NCBI GenBank assembly: GCA_036493755.1
Contig: DASXPG010000087.1
Span: 1-17,993, forward strand
DNA: 17,993 nucleotides
Direction of reading: 5' to 3'
From: DASXPG01 sp036493755
GTDB taxonomy: Bacteria; Gemmatimonadota; Gemmatimonadetes; Gemmatimonadales; JACORV01
Part shown: piece after piece, positions 1 to 9,720 of the stretch
Position numbering within the stretch: the first letter of the stretch is position 1
Layout: the number at the start of each line of letters is the position of its first letter
Made by a program: the position numbers and the translations under genes
The notes under the pieces: model-generated
What the model saw: only the letters and a program-made list of their open reading frames with translations
Database searches by the model: none
What the model was told of the DNA's origin: nothing

Positions 1-1
1 G

Positions 2-469
2 GGGAAGACCATCGTGCTGACCACCACCAACGGAACCGTGGCGCTGGCGGCGGTGCAGGGCGCCAGGGAAGTCCTGGTGGCGGCGGCGGTGAACTTCAGC
101 GCCGTGGTGGCGCGCTGCCGCGCGCTGCTGGAGCAGTACGGCGAGCTGATGATGGTCTGCGCCGGCCGCGAGCGTCAGTTCGCGCTGGAAGACGCCTTCG
201 CCGCCGGACGGCTCACCAAGGTCCTGTTACCCGAGGGCGGCCTGCGGCGCGTGGCGGTCAACGACGGCGCTCTGGCGTCGTTGGAGATTGCTCGCCACTA
301 TGGCGAGCGCTGGCTGCGGGCCCTGCGCGCCAGTTCCGGGGGGCGCGATCTCACCGAGCTGGGCTATCGCGACGACGTGCTGGCCAGCTCCCTGGAGAAC
401 ACCCACCCCATCCTGCCGATGTACGCGGAGCGGAGGATCACCGGTCATCGAGACACGAACGCGGGATGA
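2..469 (+). CDS. comB: 2-phosphosulfolactate phosphatase, 3' part (ComB family)
   Basis: This is the C-terminal 155 residues of a ComB-type phosphatase. The reading frame is open from base 2, so the gene begins upstream of the window; the family is usually about 230-240 residues. ComB hydrolyses 2-phosphosulfolactate to sulfolactate with Mg2+, a step of coenzyme M synthesis in methanogens; bacterial homologues often have unproven roles. Family signatures visible here are a TTTNGT motif near the start of the fragment, VCAGRER followed by ALEDAFAAG in the middle, and a late GRDLTELGYRDDV segment. The stop (TGA, 467-469) lies inside the 5' end of the ftsK region, so the two genes overlap or nearly abut and are probably co-transcribed. 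No other coenzyme M genes are visible, so the true substrate is open. Confidence 0.85.
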   Translation, partial: GKTIVLTTTNGTVALAAVQGAREVLVAAAVNFSAVVARCRALLEQYGELMMVCAGRERQFALEDAFAAGRLTKVLLPEGGLRRVAVNDGALASLEIARHYGERWLRALRASSGGRDLTELGYRDDVLASSLENTHPILPMYAERRITGHRDTNAG

Positions 470-479
470 GCTGTGGGCC

Positions 480-2705
480 GTGGCGGCGCTGCTGGCGGGC
501 GCCTTCCTCGCGCTCGCCGTACCGCCCGGTCTCTCCCTCACCGGCGGTGTGGGCCACGGCATCAGCCACTTCCTGGTCAGGGTCTTCGGGGTAGGCGCCG
601 CCGCCTTCCCGCTCATTCCACTCTTCTGGGCCGTCGCACTCTTCGGACATCTGCCCGAGGTCGCTCCCCGCCGGGTCACGATTCTCCTGGCCGGTCTCGC
701 GATCGCCGTCCCCTTCACGCTCGCGGTGATCTACCAGTACTCGGACCCCGCGGTTCGCGCCGACCTGGCGAGCGGCAACATGTACGTCGAGATCCCACCC
801 GTCATCGGCGTGGTGGGTGCGCTGCTGGCCTTCGGCCTCAGGTTCGTGGGGCCGGTCGGCGAGGGGCTGATCGCCGTCGGGGCGTTCAGCGCGCTGACGA
901 TTTCGACGGTGGGATGGAATCCACTCGGCAAACTGAAGAAACGCGATCAAGGGGAGAAAGGGGAGAAAAGGGAGAAGGGGCGAGAGAGTCTGGCGAGCGT
1001 GGCCGATGTCGAGTCGGAGCCGCCGCCACTTGAAATCGAGCCTGAGCCTGAGCCCGATGAGACCGAAGATCCCGCCGGCATCGCATCCCGCGCATCGCGC
1101 AAGAAGCGCGAGCCGAAGCCCAAGCCGCTGCTCGCCAAGGTCATCGGCTCGATCATGCCGTCCATGGATTCGCCCGCGGCCGACCAGCTCCCTCCTCTAG
1201 ATATTCTGGAGGAGCCGAAAGCCGAGCCCGGCAACTTCGAGGCCGAGCTCGACCGGCTGCAGAAGGTGCTGCTGGAGACGCTGCGGCAGTTCAAGGTCGA
1301 GGCGAAAGCCGGAGCGCGCACCACGGGGCCGGTCGTCACCCAGTACGAGATCATCCCCGAGGCCGGTGTCAAAGTCGGCCGCATCTCGGCACTGGCCGAC
1401 GACATCGCGCTGGCGATGAAGGCGCAATCGATCCGCATCGTCGCCCCGATTCCCGGCCGCGGCGCGGTCGGCATCGAGGTGCCGAATCCCAAGCGCAAGG
1501 ACGTGGGCCTGAGGAAGCTGCTCGAGTCCGACAACTTCCAGGGCGGGTCGCACGAGCTGCCGATCGCGTTAGGCGAGGATCTCGAGGGCCACGCGATCGT
1601 CGCCGACCTGGCCAAGATGCCGCACCTGCTCATCGCCGGCGCCACCGGCTCGGGGAAGTCGGTCTGCATCAACACCATCATCACGTCGCTGGTCTATCGC
1701 CTGACGAAAGAGCGGCTGCGGCTGCTGATGATCGACCCCAAGATGGTCGAGCTGGCCATCTACAAGGATCTGCCGCATCTGCGGCACAGCGTCGTCACCG
1801 ACAACAAGGAAGCGGCCAAGGTCTTCAAGTGGGCGGTCTGGGAGATGCAGGACCGCTATGAGCTGCTGCACGCCAACGCGGCGCGCAACATCATGGATTT
1901 CAACCGCAAAGTCGCAGCGGGAACGCCGCTCAAGGATCCCAAGGGCGAGGCGTACACCACGGGCGCGCTGCCGTACATCGTCCTCGTCGTCGACGAGCTC
2001 GCCGACCTGATGATGACGGTGCAGAGCGAGATCGAGACGCCGCTGGCGCAGCTGGCGCAGAAGGCGCGCGCCATCGGCATCCATGTGGTGCTGGCGACGC
2101 AGCGGCCTTCGGTGAACGTCATCACCGGTCTCATCAAGGCGAACTTCCCCAGCCGCATCGCATTTCGTGTGGCCGCGAAGGTCGACAGCCGCACCATCCT
2201 CGACCAGAACGGCGCCGAGGCACTGCTGGGTTACGGCGACATGCTCTTCCTGCCCGCGGGAAAGAACGATCCCCAGCGCGTGCAGGGCGCGTACATCGCT
2301 ACGGAAGAGACCGAGCGGCTGATGGCATGGTTCGAAGCAAAACGTCAGGAGCGGATACAGAATCAGAAGGATCAGGAGCAGGCGCAGGAGCCGGACGTCA
2401 TTCTTGAGGCCAATCGGCGAGCTGCCGAGGATGCCGCTGGAGCTGACGGACGTGACGGAAGTGACGGAGGTGACGGAGGTGACGCAGGTGCGGATCGAGA
2501 TAAACTGTTCCGGCAGGCCGCGGAGATCTGCATCCAGGCCCAGGGCGGGAGCACCTCCCTTCTACAGAGAAGGCTGAAGATCGGCTACGGCCGCGCCGCT
2601 CGGCTGATCGATCAGCTCGAGGATGCCGGTGTGCTAGGTCCGATGGACGGGCCGCGCGGGCGCGATGTGCTGATGGGACTCGACGAGCTGGAACGCTTCG
2701 GCTGA
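480..2705 (+). CDS. ftsK: DNA translocase FtsK/SpoIIIE
   Basis: Septal DNA pump that moves chromosome ends during division. The order is: four hydrophobic membrane spans (about 480-530, 570-640, 676-735 and 800-900), a charged linker with Lys/Glu and Pro/Glu runs (930-1150), an alpha/beta RecA-like motor with Walker A GATGSGKS (1638-1661) and Walker B VLVVDELADL (around 1983-2010), a Gly/Asp repeat, and a C-terminal winged-helix gamma domain (about 2496-2699, RRLKIGYGRAARLIDQLE) that in relatives reads KOPS sites. The length of about 740 residues suits short-linker FtsK. The start is uncertain. GTG at 480 is the first ordinary start after comB. However, the upstream in-frame codons (447-479, IETRTRDELWA) resemble a real FtsK N-terminus and follow a GGAGGA at 432-437, and that stretch has no ATG, GTG or TTG. 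Confidence 0.95.
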   Translation: MAALLAGAFLALAVPPGLSLTGGVGHGISHFLVRVFGVGAAAFPLIPLFWAVALFGHLPEVAPRRVTILLAGLAIAVPFTLAVIYQYSDPAVRADLASGNMYVEIPPVIGVVGALLAFGLRFVGPVGEGLIAVGAFSALTISTVGWNPLGKLKKRDQGEKGEKREKGRESLASVADVESEPPPLEIEPEPEPDETEDPAGIASRASRKKREPKPKPLLAKVIGSIMPSMDSPAADQLPPLDILEEPKAEPGNFEAELDRLQKVLLETLRQFKVEAKAGARTTGPVVTQYEIIPEAGVKVGRISALADDIALAMKAQSIRIVAPIPGRGAVGIEVPNPKRKDVGLRKLLESDNFQGGSHELPIALGEDLEGHAIVADLAKMPHLLIAGATGSGKSVCINTIITSLVYRLTKERLRLLMIDPKMVELAIYKDLPHLRHSVVTDNKEAAKVFKWAVWEMQDRYELLHANAARNIMDFNRKVAAGTPLKDPKGEAYTTGALPYIVLVVDELADLMMTVQSEIETPLAQLAQKARAIGIHVVLATQRPSVNVITGLIKANFPSRIAFRVAAKVDSRTILDQNGAEALLGYGDMLFLPAGKNDPQRVQGAYIATEETERLMAWFEAKRQERIQNQKDQEQAQEPDVILEANRRAAEDAAGADGRDGSDGGDGGDAGADRDKLFRQAAEICIQAQGGSTSLLQRRLKIGYGRAARLIDQLEDAGVLGPMDGPRGRDVLMGLDELERFG
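951..983 (+). repeat. purine-rich GGGGAGAAA-type tract in ftsK linker
   Basis: An uninterrupted purine tract of imperfect 7-10 nt units encodes a Gly/Glu/Lys-rich piece (GEKGEKREKGRE) of the FtsK cytoplasmic linker. The 20 bases at 957-976 recur exactly at 14354-14373, in the 3' end of rarA. The reading frame is kept, and the linker is the part of FtsK most tolerant of length change. Confidence 0.8.
2443..2487 (+). repeat. five tandem 9-nt repeats (GTGACGGAG type) in ftsK
   Basis: Five consecutive 9-nt units (CTGACGGAC, GTGACGGAA, GTGACGGAG twice, GTGACGCAG) encode an acidic glycine-rich stretch of roughly DGRDGSDGGDGGDAG just before the gamma domain. Because the unit is a multiple of three, copy-number change by slippage would keep the frame and only lengthen or shorten the tether between motor and DNA-reading domain. 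Confidence 0.85.
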
Positions 2706-2714
2706 TATTGCGGC

Positions 2715-3032
2715 ATGGCTGAGAATGAAGATGTCCCGCCGGTCCACGACAATCCCGCCGAGAGTCGTTACGAGGTTCGGCACGGTGACGACCTCGCCTT
2801 CCTGGAGTATTCGCGTCAGCCCTATGGGACGACGATCGTCCACACCGAAGTCCCCAAGTCGCTCGAGGGCCACGGATACGCGGCCAAGCTGGTGAAGTTC
2901 GCGCTCGACGAGGCCCGATTGAAGGGCGAGAAGGTGGTTCTGATCTGCCCATTTGCCCGGGCGTGGGTCCAGCGGCATCCGGCGTATGCGGACTTGATCC
3001 AGAGTACGCAGTCGCCGCAGTCACCGCAGTAG
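2715..3032 (+). CDS. YidJ-type GNAT N-acetyltransferase-like protein
   Basis: A 105-residue protein of the small GCN5-related group typified by YidJ/YjdJ (COG2388). Family marks are a GTTIVHTEVP strand, the acetyl-CoA loop SLEGHGYAAKLVKFALDEAR (about residues 48-67), and the end motif LICPFARAWVQRHPAY (about 79-94). These single-domain proteins are presumed acetyl-CoA-binding enzymes; their substrates are not established. The ATG lies 9 nt after the ftsK stop, suggesting read-through transcription. The last residues (TQSPQSPQ) come from a short 9-nt repeat and are not part of the fold. The identity of the fold is secure; the reaction is not. Confidence 0.85.
   Translation: MAENEDVPPVHDNPAESRYEVRHGDDLAFLEYSRQPYGTTIVHTEVPKSLEGHGYAAKLVKFALDEARLKGEKVVLICPFARAWVQRHPAYADLIQSTQSPQSPQ
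3009..3032 (+). repeat. 9-nt repeat CAGTCNCCG at the end of the GNAT gene
   Basis: About 2.7 copies of a 9-nt unit (CAGTCGCCG, CAGTCACCG, then CAGTAG) encode the Ser-Pro-Gln tail and contribute the stop codon of the acetyltransferase gene. It sits in a dispensable C-terminal tail. Confidence 0.75.
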
Positions 3033-3116
3033 TACCCGGTGAGAAGTGCGCGGAATTGCGCCTCGATGCGCTTTTTCGCTACGGCGCCCCGCGGCCGGCG
3101 TTCCTACTTTGTCCCC

Positions 3117-3500
3117 GTGATCAAGAGCGACCCCTCAACCTGGGCCGACCAGCGCCACCGCGACGGTGAAGCGGCCGAGCGTCGCGCCGCCGATCTGCTG
3201 ATCGCGGACGGGTACGCCATCATCGAGCAGCGCTATCGTTTTCATCATCACGATGTCGATCTCATCGCGCGCCGCGGCAACGTCGTGGTGTTCGTCGAGG
3301 TCCGCTCGCGGCGCTCCGCGCGCTTCGGCAAGGCCATCGAAACGGTCAGGTCGGGGAAGCAGCGGGATCTGGTCCGGGCGGCGTCCTCCTGGCTCCAGCG
3401 ACATGGGCGGCCGGGAGATGTCGCCCGGTTCGATGTGGTGGCGATCCAGGCTGGCCGCATGGAATGGGTCCAATCGGCCTTCAGACCGCTATGGCGCTAA
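3117..3500 (+). CDS. YraN/UPF0102 family nuclease-fold protein
   Basis: UPF0102 proteins have a restriction-endonuclease-like (PD-(D/E)XK) fold; their cellular role is poorly known and they often sit near ribosome, RNase HII or recombination genes. Seen here are the N-terminal helix RDGEAAERRAADLLIADGY, the core VDLIAR followed by VVVFVEVRSRR (active-site Asp and Glu, with the third position Arg rather than Lys, as in several YraN proteins), and a C-terminal RFDVVAI strand. GTG 3117 gives 127 residues, close to the family norm. GTG 3039 or ATG 3066 would add 17-26 residues unlike the family. None of the three has a convincing ribosome-binding site. The stop lies 54 nt before recA. Confidence 0.85.
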   Translation: MIKSDPSTWADQRHRDGEAAERRAADLLIADGYAIIEQRYRFHHHDVDLIARRGNVVVFVEVRSRRSARFGKAIETVRSGKQRDLVRAASSWLQRHGRPGDVARFDVVAIQAGRMEWVQSAFRPLWR

Positions 3501-3505
3501 TCGAG

Positions 3506-3526
3506 CTTCGGTATATATTCGGGTAT
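3506..3526 (+). promoter_or_regulatory. AT-rich recA promoter region with direct repeat
   Basis: The 54-bp gap between yraN and recA holds the most AT-rich stretch nearby, with a -10-like TATATT at 3514-3519. No TTGACA-like box lies 16-18 bp upstream. TTCGGTAT (3507-3514) and TTCGGGTAT (3518-3526) form a direct repeat offset by 11 bp, about one helical turn, overlapping the putative -10. This is a reasonable place for a promoter and operator, but it rests on pattern alone. Confidence 0.35.
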
Positions 3527-3554
3527 CCGCCACCTGCACCCTTGAGGGAGTCCA

Positions 3555-4589
3555 ATGGCTGACAACGACGAGCGTAGAAAAGCACTGAATCTGGCCATCG
3601 CGCAGATCGAAAAGACCTGCGGCAAGGGCTCCATCATGCGGATGGGCTCGGAGCGAGCCCGGGTGCGCTGCGATGCCATCCCGACGGGCGCGATCAATCT
3701 CGACGCGGCGATCGGCGTCGGTGGCATTCCCCGCAGCCGCGTGACCGAGATCTACGGCCCCGAGTCCTCGGGCAAGACCACGCTGGCGCTGCACGTGGTG
3801 GGCAATGCCCAGCGCGCCGGCGGCGTGGCCGCCTACATCGACGCCGAGCATGCGCTCGACCTCGAGTACGCCCGCAAGCTCGGCGTGGACGTAGACAACA
3901 TGCTGATCTCCCAGCCCGACACCGGCGAGCAGGCGCTCGAGATCTGCGACATCCTGGTCCGTTCGGGGAGCGTGGATGTCATCGTCATCGACTCGGTGGC
4001 GGCGCTGGTGCCCAAGGCCGAAATCGAAGGCGAGATGGGCGACACCCACGTCGGGCTCCAGGCGCGCCTCATGAGCCAGGCACTCCGCAAGCTCGCCGGC
4101 GGCATCAATCGCTCGCGCTGCTCGGTCATCTTCATCAACCAGCTGCGCGAGAAGATCGGCGTGATGTTCGGCAACCCTGAGACCACGTCGGGCGGCCGGG
4201 CGCTGAAGTTCTACGCGTCGGTGCGGCTCGACGTCCGCCGCATCGGTCCGGTGAAGCAGGGCGAAGTGGTGATCGGCAGCCAGGTGCGGGTGAAAGTGGT
4301 GAAGAACAAGGTCGCGCCCCCCTTCCGGCAGGCCGAGTTCGACATCCTCTACGACGAAGGGATCTCGCACGCCGGCCTGGTGCTCGATATCGCCGCCGAA
4401 GCCAACATCATCCAGAAGTCCGGCGCCTGGTACCAGTACAACGAGCAGCGCATCGGCCAGGGCCGCGAGAATGCCAAGCTCTTCCTCAAGGACAACCCGG
4501 TGGTACTGGCCGAAGTCGAGCTGAAGGTCAAGGAATTGCTCGGCATCAAGACCGGCGTACCCGAAGAAGAGATCTCGGCCGAGGAGTAG
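3555..4589 (+). CDS. recA: recombinase RecA
   Basis: Central strand-exchange ATPase, which also acts as co-protease for LexA-type repressors. The 344 residues match the family in length. Visible parts are the N-terminal helix (RRKALNLAIAQIEKTCGKGSI), Walker A GPESSGKTT at residues 68-76, Walker B VIVIDSVAALVPKAEIEGEMGD with the following L1 region, the L2 segment INQLREKIG to NPETTSGGRALKFYASVR, the C-terminal domain, and a short acidic tail (EEEISAEE). ATG 3555 follows GAGGGAG (3544-3550). The stop TAG shares its last base with the GTG of recX, so recX is translationally coupled, as is common for this pair. Confidence 0.98.
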   Translation: MADNDERRKALNLAIAQIEKTCGKGSIMRMGSERARVRCDAIPTGAINLDAAIGVGGIPRSRVTEIYGPESSGKTTLALHVVGNAQRAGGVAAYIDAEHALDLEYARKLGVDVDNMLISQPDTGEQALEICDILVRSGSVDVIVIDSVAALVPKAEIEGEMGDTHVGLQARLMSQALRKLAGGINRSRCSVIFINQLREKIGVMFGNPETTSGGRALKFYASVRLDVRRIGPVKQGEVVIGSQVRVKVVKNKVAPPFRQAEFDILYDEGISHAGLVLDIAAEANIIQKSGAWYQYNEQRIGQGRENAKLFLKDNPVVLAEVELKVKELLGIKTGVPEEEISAEE

Positions 4590-5218
4590 TGCGCATCACG
4601 CTGCTGGAGGCCGACTCCAGGTCCGGAGGGGTGCGCATCCAGATCGATGGGCGCCCCTTCGGTACGATCGGAATCGCGGATGTCACCGCGCTCTCCCTCG
4701 CCGAGGGCCGGGAGCTCGGCGATTCCGCCGCCGCCGACCTCGGCCGCCACGCCGAGGCCTTCAGCGCCCAGAAGGTCGCCAGGCGGATGCTCGCGACCCG
4801 CGGTCTCCCGGCCGCCGAGCTGTCGCGCCGGCTGCTGCGGCGCGGCCATTCTAAACCGGCGGTCGAGCTCGCGGTCGAGGCACTGCGCGGCAAAGGCTTC
4901 CTCGACGACGCCAATTTTGCGCGGCACTTCGCCCGCACCCGTACTCAGCGCCAGCATTTCGGCCCCCGCCGCCTCATCGGCGACCTGCGCCGCCTTGGCG
5001 TCAGCGAGCGCGAAGCGCAGAACGCCGTCGATGAGGTCCTCACCGCCGACGGCATCGATCCGCATGCCGTGCTGCTCGAGGCCGCCCGAAAGAAGGCCCG
5101 CTCGCTCGGCGGACTGCCCCCCGAGACAGCCCGGCGCCGGCTCAGGGCCTATCTCCTGCGCCGCGGATTTGCGGGCGGCGAGGTCATTGCGGTAGTCAAG
5201 GAAGCCCTGCCAAGATAG
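4589..5218 (+). CDS. recX: regulatory protein RecX
   Basis: RecX binds RecA filaments and limits their growth. The protein has 209 residues: a beta-rich N-terminal extension of about 55 residues, as in Firmicutes-type long RecX, then tandem three-helix repeats. Diagnostic pieces are ARRMLATRGLPAAELSRRLLRRGHS, ALRGKGFLDDANFARHFARTR and FGPRRLIGDLRRLGVSE, and a last repeat LLRRGFAGGEVIAVVKEAL. The GTG start overlaps the recA stop by one base (TAGTG), so its yield probably follows that of recA. Confidence 0.93.
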   Translation: MRITLLEADSRSGGVRIQIDGRPFGTIGIADVTALSLAEGRELGDSAAADLGRHAEAFSAQKVARRMLATRGLPAAELSRRLLRRGHSKPAVELAVEALRGKGFLDDANFARHFARTRTQRQHFGPRRLIGDLRRLGVSEREAQNAVDEVLTADGIDPHAVLLEAARKKARSLGGLPPETARRRLRAYLLRRGFAGGEVIAVVKEALPR

Positions 5219-5229
5219 CTTTTCAGGCT

Positions 5230-7910
<2,681 letters not shown>

Positions 7911-7914
<4 letters not shown>

Positions 7915-8228
7915 CGCGCGAGATGATGGAAACCTGGCTTGCCGCACGCGTACCGGAGCGTCCAGCCGCGCTCGCCGAGCAGATGTCGCGGTCGTTGGCG
8001 GCCTGTCCCGCTTCGGCGCTGGGGTCGGCGAATTCGGTCGCCCACGCGATGGGACTGGTCGGCGCCTGGGTGCTGACGTCGGTCAATGCCTGGGAACCGC
8101 AGTCGACCGAGGTTGCGCTGGAGCTTCTCGCCGCCGATGCCTTCGTGACCTATGCCTTCGAGGCCGCCACTGAAGAGAACATTGCGATCGGCGAGCTGGC
8201 GGTTCGACTGCTGAAGGAAGCGGCGTGA
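7911..8228 (+). CDS. unknown 105-aa protein between alaS and gggps
   Basis: I do not recognise this protein. It has 105 residues, is Ala-rich, looks mainly helical, and has no signal peptide or clear membrane span; the most hydrophobic part is around residues 42-60 (NSVAHAMGLVGAWVLTSVNAW). There are no obvious metal or nucleotide motifs. It is believed real because its codon use matches its neighbours, its GTG overlaps the alaS stop as GTGA, and its own stop overlaps the GGGPS start in the same way. An alternative start is ATG 7923, four codons downstream. Position suggests a helper or housekeeping role within this operon; no function can be assigned. Confidence 0.7.
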
Positions 8229-8962
8229 TCGACATCATCCGCCGGATGCGCGAGCGTCAATCGGGGCTTCTGGTCCTGGTGGACCCGGAGCGCACCAGCC
8301 CTTCGGAGGCGGCCGCATTGGCGCGCAGTGCCGAATCGGATGGCGCCGCGGGACTGCTCATCGGCACATCGTTCGACGGCGCGTCACGCACCGCCGACGT
8401 GGCGACCGCCATCAAGCGCACCACCAAGCTGCCGCTGCTTCTCTTTCCCGGTTCGGCGAGCCAGCTGGTGCCGCAGGTGGATGCGGTGCTGCTGCTCTCG
8501 CTGGTATCGGGCCGCAATCCTCAGTACCTCATCGAAGAGCATGTGCGATCGGTTCCGTTCTTCTCGCGGCACAAGGTGACGTCGATCTCGACCGCTTACA
8601 TCCTCATCGATGGTGGCCGGGTCACGGCGGTCGAAGCGGTGAGCCAGACGCGGCCGCTCCCGGCCGACAAGCCGGAGATCGCCGCCGCGCATGCCATGGC
8701 GGCGCAGCTCATCGGCATGGTCGCCATCTACCTCGATGCCGGCAGCGGTGCCCTCAACCCGGTTGACCCGGGCATCATCCGCGCGGTCCGGGAGCGGGTG
8801 AATCTGCCGCTCTTCGTCGGCGGCGGGATGCGCACGCCGGACGAAGTGCGGCGGGCCCGCGAGGCCGGGGCCGACTTCGTGGTGGTGGGCAACGCCATCG
8901 AGTCGGCGGGAGCCGCGGCGGTCCGGAATCTCGCGGCGGCGGCGCACCCCGGTTCCGCGTGA
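8225..8962 (+). CDS. geranylgeranylglyceryl/heptaprenylglyceryl phosphate synthase (group II GGGPS)
   Basis: TIM-barrel prenyltransferase that joins a long polyprenyl diphosphate to glycerol-1-phosphate, the first ether bond of archaeal-type lipids. The 245 residues show the family sequence in order: LVDPER (about 18-23, Mg2+/phosphate site), GAAGLLIGTSF, LLLFPGSASQL, LLLSLVSGRNPQYLIEEHV, SISTAYILIDGG, RPLPADKPEI, IYLDAGSGALNPV, and the phosphate-binding loop FVGGGMRTPDEV (GGG at 199-201) with GADFVVVGNAIE. The SxGRNP and LIDGG pieces with the PLPADKP segment are typical of group II enzymes from Bacteroidota and some archaea, not of Firmicutes PcrB. The GTG start overlaps the preceding stop. 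Prenyl chain length cannot be told from the sequence by eye. Confidence 0.9.
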   Translation: MIDIIRRMRERQSGLLVLVDPERTSPSEAAALARSAESDGAAGLLIGTSFDGASRTADVATAIKRTTKLPLLLFPGSASQLVPQVDAVLLLSLVSGRNPQYLIEEHVRSVPFFSRHKVTSISTAYILIDGGRVTAVEAVSQTRPLPADKPEIAAAHAMAAQLIGMVAIYLDAGSGALNPVDPGIIRAVRERVNLPLFVGGGMRTPDEVRRAREAGADFVVVGNAIESAGAAAVRNLAAAAHPGSA

Positions 8963-9720
8963 TCGATCTTCACACGCACCTGCTGCCGGGAGTTGATGAC
9001 GGTTCCGAGCAGCCCGAGCAGTCGGTCGCGGTACTCAAGCGGTTCGAGGAGCAGGGCGTCACGGCGGTCTGCTGCACCCCGCATCTCAAGGCGAGCGAAT
9101 TCGCCGACGCTCCCTGCGACGACATGGACCAGCTCCTCGGCGAGCTGATCGCGGTGGCGCCCCCCGCGCCGCGGCTGGTCCGCGGCTTCGAGATCATGCT
9201 GGATGTTCCCGCACCCATCTTCCACGACCGTTGCCTGACCCTCAACCGGACTCGTTATGCACTCGTCGAGTTCGGCCGGCTGGTGCCGGCCGACGCGAGC
9301 GTCGAGGCCCTGTCGCGGATCGTGGAGCAGGGGATCATCCCGGTGCTGGCGCACCCCGAGCGGTATGCCTGCTGCAACCTCGAAATGGGGCAGCGCTGGC
9401 GTGAAGCGGGCGCGCTCCTCCAGCTCGATGCCACCACCCTCCTGGGCGACAGCAAGCGTGCCGAGCGGGCGCGGGACCTCCTTGGCGCGGGGTACGGGAC
9501 GATCATCGCCAGCGACAATCACGGCGACGGGCGCAGCCTCGCCGCCGCCGTCGAATGGATGCAGAGCCACGGCGCGCGCGAGCAGGCGCGGCTGCTCGCC
9601 TACGAGAATCCCGGGGCGATTCTCAGCGACGGACCGGTGATGATCGTGCCGCCGGTGCGGTTGCGGCGCTCCTGGTATTCGATGCTCAAGGATTTCGTGA
9701 TCGGCGGGAAGGAACAGTGA
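8959..9720 (+). CDS. CpsB/YwqE-type PHP-domain tyrosine-protein phosphatase
   Basis: Metal-dependent phosphatase of the capsule-regulating CpsB/CapC/YwqE group, which removes phosphate from bacterial tyrosine kinases that control polysaccharide chain length and export. The 253 residues carry the PHP metal ligands: HTHLLPGVDDG (H5, H7, D13/D14), CTPH (H42), GFEIML (E78), LAHPERY (H132) and IIASDNHG (D186, H188). The GTG start overlaps the GGGPS stop, and the stop overlaps the next start, both as GTGA. No cognate BY-kinase is in the window. Placement with a heptose isomerase, and a few kilobases before a polysaccharide dehydratase, supports an envelope role. Confidence 0.88.
   Translation: MIDLHTHLLPGVDDGSEQPEQSVAVLKRFEEQGVTAVCCTPHLKASEFADAPCDDMDQLLGELIAVAPPAPRLVRGFEIMLDVPAPIFHDRCLTLNRTRYALVEFGRLVPADASVEALSRIVEQGIIPVLAHPERYACCNLEMGQRWREAGALLQLDATTLLGDSKRAERARDLLGAGYGTIIASDNHGDGRSLAAAVEWMQSHGAREQARLLAYENPGAILSDGPVMIVPPVRLRRSWYSMLKDFVIGGKEQ

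Noticed and set aside
288..479. Upstream extension of ftsK to GTG/ATG codons inside comB
   Set aside because: The encoded residues (Cys/Pro/Trp-rich) are comB read in another frame and do not resemble an FtsK N-terminus.
9555..9716. Upstream extension of the GmhA-like protein
   Set aside because: Lies wholly within the phosphatase gene in another frame; the GTGA overlap at 9717 gives the family's normal length.
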